Positions 9,715 to 17,126 of a DNA stretch of 44,879 bases are shown in pieces. This stretch comes from Bacteroides ovatus. GTDB lineage: Bacteria > Bacteroidota > Bacteroidia > Bacteroidales > Bacteroidaceae. The position numbers and the translations under genes were made by a program. The stretch spans positions 1-44,879 of the forward strand of contig JAUUNK010000020.1 of the NCBI GenBank assembly GCA_030844565.1, written 5' to 3'. Every line of letters starts with the position of its first letter. Position 1 is the stretch's first letter. The notes under the pieces are model-generated. The model was given only the letters and a program-made list of their open reading frames with translations. It was not told the origin of the DNA and searched no databases.

Positions 9715-11136
9715 ATGAAATCAATCTATAATTATCTGACCGGTTCGTTCTGCCTGATTGCCGCCCTGATGCTGGCAATGGGCTGCTCGGACGAATACAA
9801 ATACGAAACCGACTACTCGTCCTACAAAGACGTGAAACTGAAAGTAAACCTCACCGACGACAACAATGTGCTCACCGTGAAACTGGCAAACGGCACACAC
9901 GCCGTCACCATCGGAGTGACCCCCGAAGAAATCATGATAGACGCCAAAGCCTACATCTACTCCCTGAGCGACGAAACCGTAGCCACCATCTCGCAAGACG
10001 GCACGCTCACCCTGCTGAAAGAAGGCGAAACGGAACTGACGGCACGCTTCCGCGGCAATCAGGACATCCGCACCACATGCACGGTAAAGGTAATACGCGA
10101 CAAGATTCTGGTAAGCGACGTCAAAGTGCCCGAATCGGTAACAGTCCAGGAATTCAAGAGGGTGAACCTGGCAGAGCAAATCATCGTGCTGCCCGCCAGC
10201 GCCGACAATCCCGTCCTTAGCTACGCATCCGCCGACACCGGCATTGCCACAGTGGACGCCAACGGCATCGTGACCGGTGTGAAGGAAGGACTCACCACCA
10301 TCACCGCAACCACTACCGACGGCACGGAAATATCTAAAGAAGTCGCCATACACGTGGTGGGCGAAGTGAAAGTCTCCGCTATCGAACTGAATGCAGCCTC
10401 GGCACTGAACGGAAAGACAGTAGCCATCGGACAGGTGTTCGACCTGGGCGCCGCCGTCAGCGTATCTCCCGCCAACGCCTCCAACCCGGATGTGACGTAT
10501 AGCCTTGTCTCCGGCGAAGGCGTGGTTTCGCTCGACGAACACGGCAAAGTGAAAACACTGGCTGACGGAGAAGCCCGGATTAAGATAGCTGCCGCCGACG
10601 GGCACGGAGCCGAAGCGACAGTGACGCTGAAAGTGGACGCCGACGTAAAGTTCTTCGAGCGCGCTTTGTGGTTCGTAGACACCTCCATCGTCTATGCCAA
10701 CGGCAAAAACTACACCACAGACGGTTCCACCGGTAACCCCGAACACCTGATAGACGGAAAGACCGGCACTTATCTGGCACTGACGAAACCGGGCAAGAAG
10801 TACAACGTCGAAGTAACCCCTGCCGACCACATCCTCTTCTTTGTTGTCGACATGGGAGCGGAACAGGAATTTAACTATTTCCAATACGTGCATAGAAACA
10901 CCACCACTAACTTCCAGGCATTCAAGATTTCTATGTTCGGCAGCAACGACAACGAACACTTCACCGCCATTGAAGAAGACATCGCCGTGGGCCCGGCAAC
11001 CACCTCGGCAGCCGTAACCTACGAGCAAGCTCTCGCTTTGTCCAGCTACCGCTACATCAAAGTAGTGTTCCGCGACTGGAACAAAAACGGCGGACTCAAC
11101 ATCACCGTTGCAGAATTCAACGTAAGCAAGAGGTGA
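9715..11136 (+). CDS. Surface lipoprotein with Big_2-like Ig domains and a C-terminal F5/8 type C (discoidin)-like domain
   Basis: 473-aa lipoprotein with the acylated Cys at residue 24 (LMLAMGC). It holds three Ig-like repeats of bacterial Big_2 type at about 40-128, 129-220 and 221-309, each with the pattern 'IATVDANGIVTGVKEG.TTITA' or 'VATISQDGTLTLLKEGETELTA'. About 315-473 looks like a galactose-binding/F5-8C domain: LIDGKTGTYLAL, FFVVDMGAEQEFNYFQYVHR, FKISMFGSNDNEHF, YRYIKVVFRDW. Last gene of the operon, 28 nt before a terminator. By position and build it is probably a surface glycan-binding protein holding the ligand away from the cell on Ig spacers. No catalytic signature is visible. 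The domain calls are by eye. Confidence 0.8.
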   Translation: MKSIYNYLTGSFCLIAALMLAMGCSDEYKYETDYSSYKDVKLKVNLTDDNNVLTVKLANGTHAVTIGVTPEEIMIDAKAYIYSLSDETVATISQDGTLTLLKEGETELTARFRGNQDIRTTCTVKVIRDKILVSDVKVPESVTVQEFKRVNLAEQIIVLPASADNPVLSYASADTGIATVDANGIVTGVKEGLTTITATTTDGTEISKEVAIHVVGEVKVSAIELNAASALNGKTVAIGQVFDLGAAVSVSPANASNPDVTYSLVSGEGVVSLDEHGKVKTLADGEARIKIAAADGHGAEATVTLKVDADVKFFERALWFVDTSIVYANGKNYTTDGSTGNPEHLIDGKTGTYLALTKPGKKYNVEVTPADHILFFVVDMGAEQEFNYFQYVHRNTTTNFQAFKISMFGSNDNEHFTAIEEDIAVGPATTSAAVTYEQALALSSYRYIKVVFRDWNKNGGLNITVAEFNVSKR

Positions 11137-11163
11137 CGCTTCCCGCCACAGGATAATTGATGC

Positions 11164-11202
11164 GCAAGGCTGCTTCTCCACCGGGAGGCAGCCTTGCCTT
11201 TT
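11164..11202 (+). terminator. Rho-independent terminator of the first SusCD operon
   Basis: A perfect 10-bp stem (GCAAGGCTGC at 11164-11173 with GCAGCCTTGC at 11188-11197) has an inner 4-bp stem (CTCC/GGAG) and is followed by CCTTTT. It lies 28 nt after the stop at 11136. Confidence 0.93.
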
Positions 11203-11474
11203 AAAAAACGGCTCATCTGAAAAAACGTATATTCCGCCCGTCCTCTTTCGTTTCTTTCCACCCTGTGCAAGGGATGGATGAAAAAAAGCCCTGCTTTTTC
11301 ACTTTCATCTTTTCAGTCTGACATCTATCCGCCCAAATTCCTGGCAAAACATCTGCCACCAAGCCAGGGACCTCTCTCTTTATCCGATAGAGAAAGCCTT
11401 TAAAAGAAGAATGTCAATATCGCCCTGCCCGAAGATTCTTTCCCAATGGAAAGTGTTTTCACCAACTTTTTACA

Positions 11475-11605
11475 GGGTATACATACCCAGCGTGTCGGGC
11501 ATATATACGCTGCGCGCAGGGCATATATACTCAGCATGCAGGGTATATATACTCCGCGTATTGGGTATATATACCCCACACGCGGGACATATATATTCAA
11601 CACCC
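11475..11605 (+). repeat. Tandem array A: six units of a 22-bp palindrome-bearing repeat
   Basis: Units start with GGG at 11475, 11497, 11519, 11541, 11563 and 11584, giving steps of 22, 22, 22, 22 and 21 bp. The consensus is a 14-bp palindrome GGGTATATATACCC followed by an 8-bp spacer like AGCGTGCA; some spacers are palindromic too (GCATGC, GCGCGC). A second array with the same order of steps lies at 29128-29258 in the same orientation. Function unknown: possible protein-binding array, cruciform-forming element or mobile repeat. It is not a CRISPR array, because the spacers are only 8 bp and alike. Confidence 0.9.
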
Positions 11606-11877
11606 CTCATGTGCATATCCAACAGATGAAACCTGCATATTTAACGGAAAAAAGAGAGCGAAAAGTGCTTTTTCTGCATATTCTTGCACTTTTTAAGGCA
11701 CATTTCTTTCCGGAATATACATTTCAGTCCACCCTTCAGGCGCCGTTATCTTAAAAAACGACCATCCTCCCCCGCACAACCCTATCCAAGAGGAGGACCA
11801 TCGCCGTATGTGCTAAAAACATCCATAGTAGGTATCAAAATCATCCAAACGGATGGGAATGCTTAATTTTTGTAACC

Positions 11878-11903
11878 ATAACTATATTTTTCTTTATAGT
11901 TAT
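11878..11903. promoter_or_regulatory. Perfect inverted repeat (candidate operator) upstream of the SusC promoter
   Basis: ATAACTATA at 11878-11886 and TATAGTTAT at 11895-11903 are exact reverse complements separated by 8 T-rich bases. The right arm ends 4 nt before the -7 box at 11908, so the repeat covers the -33 position. It may be a site for a dimeric regulator of the SusCD operon at 11985; the regulator at 17127-21155 is the obvious candidate. Inference from position only. Confidence 0.55.
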
Positions 11904-11907
11904 TTTA

Positions 11908-11915
11908 TACATTTG
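11908..11915 (+). promoter_or_regulatory. -7 box of the promoter for the SusC/SusD operon at 11985
   Basis: TACATTTG matches the Bacteroides TAnnTTTG -7 consensus. No good TTTG lies 19-21 bp upstream, where a T-rich stretch and the inverted repeat are found instead, which would fit an activator-dependent promoter. Expected start of transcription is near 11922, giving a leader of about 60 nt. Confidence 0.5.
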
Positions 11916-11984
11916 CAGTCGACGGTGAAATAAAACCGAACGTTATCTAAATCTAATTAATAACCTATTTAAGAGAAAGTACGT

Positions 11985-14900
11985 ATGAAAAAAGGAAAAA
12001 CACTCCTTATCTCCCCCAAGAGGGCGCTATTCTGTACCGCGCTGGCACTTTCGAGCCTCGGCATGTTAGCAAGCCCGGCAAATGGAAGCGGAATGGGGAC
12101 GGCAGCAGTAGACATCGTTGCCCAGACAGGGAAAACTGTGACTGGTATAGTAACGGACAACTTCGGCCCGGTGACAGGAGCCAACGTTATCGTGAAAGGT
12201 ACGACAAACGGTGTCATCACCGACATGGACGGGAAATTCACTCTCACGGGAGTGCCCGAGAATGCGGTTTTGCAAATTTCATTTATCGGATATACAACGA
12301 AAGAAGTCAAGGTGGCAGGCAAGAAAACCTTGAATGTCCAGCTCGAAGAAGATTCGCAGGCGTTGAGCGAGGTAGTCGTAGTGGGCTACGGTTCGCAGAA
12401 GAAGGTGAATCTGACCGGGTCCATCGGACAAATCGACTCCAAAGTACTCGAATCCCGCCCCATCACAAGCACAAGTAGCGCATTGCAAGGAACCATCCCC
12501 AACCTGCAAATCACCAACGTGAGCGGCGAGCCGGGACAGAGCGCCGAGATAAACGTGCGCGGTACGACATCCATCAACGGAGGTAGCCCGCTTATCCTGG
12601 TAGACGGCGTGGAGATGAGCCTCGACCTGGTGAACCCCAACGATATAGCCAACGTGACCGTGCTCAAAGACGCCGCCGCCTCCGCCATCTACGGTGTGCG
12701 CGCCGCCTATGGTGTAGTGCTGGTCACCACCAAATCGGCAGGAAAAGACATGAAGACTACCGTGAGCTACACGGGCAACTTCTCGTTTGCCAAACCGTCC
12801 GTCATGCCGGAATTCGTGGAGTCCAGCTCCGAGTTTGCCGAATGGATGAACAAGGCTTGCGAAAACGGAAACGCCACACTCCTTTATCGCACCGAAGTCA
12901 TCGAAAAGATGAAAGCCTACGAGCAAGACCCAAAGAACAACCCGCAATATGAGGTGATAGACGGACAGCTCTACTACTACGGATTCTCCGACCTGAAATC
13001 GAAGATGATTAAAGACCTCACCCCCTCGCAACGCCACAACCTGAACATTGCCGGAGGAAACGAAAAGACGAAGTTCTACACCTCCATAGGCTACCTCAAC
13101 CAGGAAGGTATGTACAAAGTGGGCGAGGATAACTTTAAACGCCTCAACACCCGCCTCACCGTGGAAAACCAAACCACGAAGTGGATGAAACTGGGAACCA
13201 AGATATTGTATAACTACAGCACCCATGACAAGCCTGTCACCTACGACGACAAAGACGTGTGGATGCGCGTAGTATACTCCCTGCCGACGGACTTCATCCA
13301 ACCCTGGGTGAAAGACCCGCGCTATCCCGAACTCGACAGCTTCGACGGGATGTATATTGAAAACAACTCCTACGAACTGCTCAACAACGGCGGTAGAAAG
13401 AAATATGACGCACACGACGTATGGCTGACCGCCACTGCCGACTTCGACATCCTGAAAGGCTGGAAGGCACACGTGGACTTCAACTACAACATCAACTACA
13501 AGAAGCAGTCGGAACACAGCAAGCCCATCAAGTTCTTCGACAAGAGCTTCAACGAGACGTATGGCAGAACCAGCGACGGATATTATAAGATGACCAACTA
13601 TAATACCAACTACTACTCGTTCAACGCCTATACCGAGTATGAGAACACCTTCGCAGAGAAACACTACGTGAAAGCCATGGTGGGATTCAACCAGGAACTG
13701 ACGAAGTACTCCACCTTCAGCGGACAACGCTACGGCATCCTCAACGACAACCTGCCTTCGCTCAGCCTGGGAACAGGCAACCACATCACCGCACAGGACG
13801 GATATGAATGGGCACTCCGCGGTGGATTCTTCCGCTTGAACTACATCTTCAACAACCGCTACCTGGTGGAAGTCAACGGACGCTACGACGGTACATCCCG
13901 CTTCCCGTCGGACAACCGTTTCGTATTCCTGCCTTCCTTCTCGGGCGCATGGCGCATCAGCGAAGAACCTTTCATGAGCAAGACACGTAACTGGCTGGAC
14001 AACCTCAAAGTGCGCGCCACCTACGGAGAACTGGGCAACCAGTTGATTTCTTCGAACGACTGGAAGGGAAACACGAAGTATTATCCCTACGTGCCCTTCA
14101 TGAGCAACGCCACCGCAGGCAACTGGATATTCGGGAACGAGAAGGCTACACTCATCAACCCGGGTAACCTGACCACCTCCACACTGACATGGGAGAAGGT
14201 GAAGACCATCAACTTCGGTATCGACATCACCATGCTGCGCCAACGGCTCGACTTCACGTTCGACTACTACCAACGTACCACCTCGGACATGCTGGTGAAA
14301 GCCGCTTATCCCGACGTACTGGGTACTACCGCCCCGCCCGCCAACTCTGCCGAACTGCGCACACGCGGTTGGGAACTCAGCCTGAAATGGAAAGACCACA
14401 TCGGCAAACACTTCAGCTACGACCTGGGCTTTGTCATCGGCGACTCACAAGCTGAAATCACCAAATACAACAACCCGACGGGCGACATCGACACCTACTA
14501 CGTAGGAAAGAAGATTGGCGACATCTGGGGATACGTGACCGAAGGACTCTTCCAAAGCGACGAAGAAGTGGCTGCATCGCCAGACCAGAGCGCCATTGCC
14601 AACGTTGTGTGGGGAGCAGGCGACGTGAAGTTCAAAGACCTGAAAAAGGACAACAAGATTGACGACGGCAAAAGAACACTCGACGAACACGGTGACCTTA
14701 CCATCATCGGTAACACCACCCCGCGCTACCAATATGGTATCACCGCCAACCTGAACTACAAAGATTTCTACCTGAACATCTTTATGCAAGGCGTAGGCAA
14801 GCGCGACTTCTATCCCAGCAACCAAGCCTTCTGGCCTGCCGCCACCCAGTACTACAACGCACAGAAGTGGCACATCACCGACTCATGGACGCCGGAGAAC

Positions 14901-15200
14901 CCCAATGCTTACTTCCCCATCGTTCGTGCCACAGACGACAGAAACCGCAAGACGCAGACCCGCTACCTGCAAGATGCGTCTTACCTGCGCATGAAGAACC
15001 TGACCTTTGGCTGGAACCTGCCCAAGAGCTGGATTCAACACGTATTCCTCTCCAAAGCCACCATCTACGTCAGCGGCGAGAACCTGTTTGAGTTCACCAA
15101 CATCAAAGGCGCCTACGACCCCGAAGCAGCCCGCGGAAACGGACAGATGCTCTATCCGTTCATGAGAACTTATTCATTCGGTATTAATCTAACTTTCTAA
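11985..15200 (+). CDS. SusC/RagA-family TonB-dependent transporter
   Basis: 1071-aa outer-membrane transporter. The N-terminal leader is rather long (KRALFCTALALSSLGMLASPANG). Carboxypeptidase-regulatory-like domain at about 48-125 (VTGIVTDNFGPVTGANVIVKG...GVITDMDGKFTL), a classic TonB-box region (LSEVVVVGYGSQKK), plug at about 140-255 (INVRGTTSINGGSPLILVDGV, VTVLKDAAASAIYGVRAAYG) and a barrel ending FGINLTF. First gene of a two-gene operon with the SusD starting 13 nt later, and preceded by a promoter and inverted repeat. The hybrid regulator downstream is probably its controller. Substrate unknown; the neighbouring sulfatase hints at a sulfated glycan. Confidence 0.95.
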   Translation: MKKGKTLLISPKRALFCTALALSSLGMLASPANGSGMGTAAVDIVAQTGKTVTGIVTDNFGPVTGANVIVKGTTNGVITDMDGKFTLTGVPENAVLQISFIGYTTKEVKVAGKKTLNVQLEEDSQALSEVVVVGYGSQKKVNLTGSIGQIDSKVLESRPITSTSSALQGTIPNLQITNVSGEPGQSAEINVRGTTSINGGSPLILVDGVEMSLDLVNPNDIANVTVLKDAAASAIYGVRAAYGVVLVTTKSAGKDMKTTVSYTGNFSFAKPSVMPEFVESSSEFAEWMNKACENGNATLLYRTEVIEKMKAYEQDPKNNPQYEVIDGQLYYYGFSDLKSKMIKDLTPSQRHNLNIAGGNEKTKFYTSIGYLNQEGMYKVGEDNFKRLNTRLTVENQTTKWMKLGTKILYNYSTHDKPVTYDDKDVWMRVVYSLPTDFIQPWVKDPRYPELDSFDGMYIENNSYELLNNGGRKKYDAHDVWLTATADFDILKGWKAHVDFNYNINYKKQSEHSKPIKFFDKSFNETYGRTSDGYYKMTNYNTNYYSFNAYTEYENTFAEKHYVKAMVGFNQELTKYSTFSGQRYGILNDNLPSLSLGTGNHITAQDGYEWALRGGFFRLNYIFNNRYLVEVNGRYDGTSRFPSDNRFVFLPSFSGAWRISEEPFMSKTRNWLDNLKVRATYGELGNQLISSNDWKGNTKYYPYVPFMSNATAGNWIFGNEKATLINPGNLTTSTLTWEKVKTINFGIDITMLRQRLDFTFDYYQRTTSDMLVKAAYPDVLGTTAPPANSAELRTRGWELSLKWKDHIGKHFSYDLGFVIGDSQAEITKYNNPTGDIDTYYVGKKIGDIWGYVTEGLFQSDEEVAASPDQSAIANVVWGAGDVKFKDLKKDNKIDDGKRTLDEHGDLTIIGNTTPRYQYGITANLNYKDFYLNIFMQGVGKRDFYPSNQAFWPAATQYYNAQKWHITDSWTPENPNAYFPIVRATDDRNRKTQTRYLQDASYLRMKNLTFGWNLPKSWIQHVFLSKATIYVSGENLFEFTNIKGAYDPEAARGNGQMLYPFMRTYSFGINLTF

Positions 15201-15213
15201 AACAGTGAAAGAA

Positions 15214-17049
15214 ATGAAGAACTTTAAATTGAAATATATAGGGTTGGTTGCAGCCTCCCTCCTGATGACGTCCTGCAACGATTCCTTCCTCGACCGGACA
15301 CCGACCAACGACCTGAACGAGAAAGCTTACTGGAAAACAGTATCCGACCTCGAAGCCTACACCAATGGCATCTACAACGAAGCCGCCGACAACGGAACCT
15401 ACAAGTTCATGGTGGGATTCACGCACGGCGCATGGAGCAGCAAAACACAGAGCATCTACCCGCTGGAAGCCATGTCAGACAACTTTGTCACCGTAGACGG
15501 TAGCCAGAACTGGGCAAGCGCCGTGGCAGCCGGAGTGGAGAATGTGCCCAATGGTAATACACTCTACGGCAGTTGGTCGTGGGGATTGCTGCGCCGCATC
15601 AACGTCTTCCTCGCCAACTACGAAAAGGCGAAGGGCGACGAAGGACTCAAGAAACAATATGCCGGCGAAGCGCTCTTCTTCCGCGCATGGTTCTATCTAT
15701 ATATGGTGCAGACCTACGGCGACGTGCCCTTGATTACGAAGCCTCTCGACATTGATTCCGAAGAGCTCTACGGTCCGCGCACCCCGCGCAAGGAAGTGAT
15801 GGCGCAAGTGTTGCAGGACATCAACGATGCCTGCGCTTACCTGCCGGTGGAATGGAAAGGCAAGTCGAACCGCGTAGACCGCGGAACAGCCCTGGCACTG
15901 AAATCCCGCATCGGACTCTACGAAGGGACCTATCGCAGATACCATAAGCTGGGCGACGACACCCCCTTCCTCGAAGCATGCGTAGAAGCCAGCGAAGAAG
16001 TGATGAAGATGGGCTATAGCATCTACAACACGGGCAATCCCAACCATGACTACACCACCCTCTTCACCAGCGAAGACTTAGGGACCAACAAAGAGGTCAT
16101 CTTCTACCGCAAATATGCAGCCGACCTGCTTGCACACCGTATGTGCGGCTACATCGTCAACCTGCGCAACGGCGGAACAAAAGACTTTGCCGACGACTTC
16201 CTCCGCCTCGACTCCGACGGAGAAGCACGCCCCATCGCCCTGAGCACGGAGTTCAGCAACGACACTCCTGAACTGGAATTCCAGAACCGCGACCCGCGCA
16301 TGGCACAGACATTCGTCGCTCCCGGCAACGATGCCGCCAAAGCTCTCTTCGAGGATGCTCCGCTGGGAAGCAAGACATTCCCCCGCTTGGGCGATATGAC
16401 CAACTGGCCTACGATTACCGGCTACCACGTCATCAAATACTACATCCGCGAACAGGACAAGAAGGGCTACGGCAAAGAAACTCACGACTATCCCCTCTTC
16501 CGCTACGCCGAAGTGTTGCTCAACCTCGCCGAAGCCAAAGCAGAACTGGGAACCCTGACACCTACCGACCTGGACAACACCGTGAACCAACTCCGCCGCC
16601 GTGCCGGCATGCCGGACATGAGCATGACCCCGGCAATGGACCCCAAATATGCAGGCTCGGGTCTCTCTTCCCTCCTAGTGGAAATCCGCCGCGAACGCCG
16701 CGTAGAACTTAGCTTCGAGAACTTACGCTATCAGGACCTGATGCGCTGGGCGTGGGGAGAGAAACTGAAAGAACGCCCGCTGGGCATACGCATGGAAGAT
16801 GCTGACTTCGACAACCCGAGATATGAAGGCAAAGTGAAGAAGGCAGGCTCCGGAGAAGGAACCAATGAAGTGGCTACCTTCCTCGCTCCGGACGGCAAGA
16901 AGTATATAGACGCCTACGCAGGCAGCAACTTTGCAGCCGAACGCCGGCAATTCGACCCGGCAAAGGACTACCTGAGACCGATTCCAAAATCTGCTTTGAC
17001 TAAGAACCTGGCACTGGAACAGAATCCCGGATGGCCGAAAGGTGATTAA
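15214..17049 (+). CDS. SusD/RagB-family nutrient-binding lipoprotein
   Basis: 611-aa lipoprotein. The ATG at 15214 gives MKNFKLKYIGLVAASLLMTSC with the lipobox Cys at residue 21; a GTG at 15205 is in frame but adds nothing useful. Hallmarks: ALFFRAWFYLYMVQTYGDVPLI, LFRYAEVLLNLAEAKAELG, LRRRAGMPD, RRERRVELSFENLRYQDLMRW and C-terminal LRPIPKSAL...QNPGW. It is 13 nt after the SusC and is followed by a terminator. Expected to bind glycan at the cell surface as the lid of the SusC at 11985-15200. Confidence 0.95.
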   Translation: MKNFKLKYIGLVAASLLMTSCNDSFLDRTPTNDLNEKAYWKTVSDLEAYTNGIYNEAADNGTYKFMVGFTHGAWSSKTQSIYPLEAMSDNFVTVDGSQNWASAVAAGVENVPNGNTLYGSWSWGLLRRINVFLANYEKAKGDEGLKKQYAGEALFFRAWFYLYMVQTYGDVPLITKPLDIDSEELYGPRTPRKEVMAQVLQDINDACAYLPVEWKGKSNRVDRGTALALKSRIGLYEGTYRRYHKLGDDTPFLEACVEASEEVMKMGYSIYNTGNPNHDYTTLFTSEDLGTNKEVIFYRKYAADLLAHRMCGYIVNLRNGGTKDFADDFLRLDSDGEARPIALSTEFSNDTPELEFQNRDPRMAQTFVAPGNDAAKALFEDAPLGSKTFPRLGDMTNWPTITGYHVIKYYIREQDKKGYGKETHDYPLFRYAEVLLNLAEAKAELGTLTPTDLDNTVNQLRRRAGMPDMSMTPAMDPKYAGSGLSSLLVEIRRERRVELSFENLRYQDLMRWAWGEKLKERPLGIRMEDADFDNPRYEGKVKKAGSGEGTNEVATFLAPDGKKYIDAYAGSNFAAERRQFDPAKDYLRPIPKSALTKNLALEQNPGWPKGD

Positions 17050-17076
17050 GAGAAGATAAGATAGCATAAATAATAT

Positions 17077-17107
17077 AAGTCGGTAGTAACTCCAGCTACC
17101 GACTTTT
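17077..17107 (+). terminator. Rho-independent terminator after SusD, between convergent genes
   Basis: AAGTCGGTAG (17077-17086) pairs perfectly with CTACCGACTT (17096-17105) around a 9-nt loop and is followed by TTATT. It lies between the SusD stop (17049) and the stop of the convergent regulator (17127), and its other side is AT-rich, so it could stop transcription from both directions. Confidence 0.85.
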
Positions 17108-17126
17108 ATTATTTACCCATTTATCA

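Larger units (their letters stand above)
11203..11984. other. Long intergenic region between two SusCD operons
   Basis: 782 bases with no convincing gene. From 11203 to 11474 nothing recognisable was found. From 11475 to about 11605 there is a six-unit repeat array. From 11606 to 11877 nothing specific was found. From 11878 there is a 26-bp inverted repeat and a -7 box, then a leader of about 60 nt to the SusC start. Short open frames exist through the array on both strands, but they look like by-products of the repeats. Confidence 0.75.

Noticed and set aside
11475..11605. Array A as a CRISPR array
   Set aside because: Repeat plus spacer is only 22 bp, spacers are 8 bp and similar to each other, and no cas genes are present.
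11400..11754. Short frames through repeat array A on both strands (repeated YIP/GYIYPTRG-like peptides)
   Set aside because: They come from the AT-rich repeat itself; the 22-bp period changes frame at every unit, and no ribosome site or homologue is apparent.
12279..14411. 710-aa open frame on the minus strand opposite SusC
   Set aside because: It is fully antisense to a well-supported SusC gene, has low-complexity Val/His/Gly-rich sequence typical of reversed coding DNA, and has no recognisable domain or promoter.
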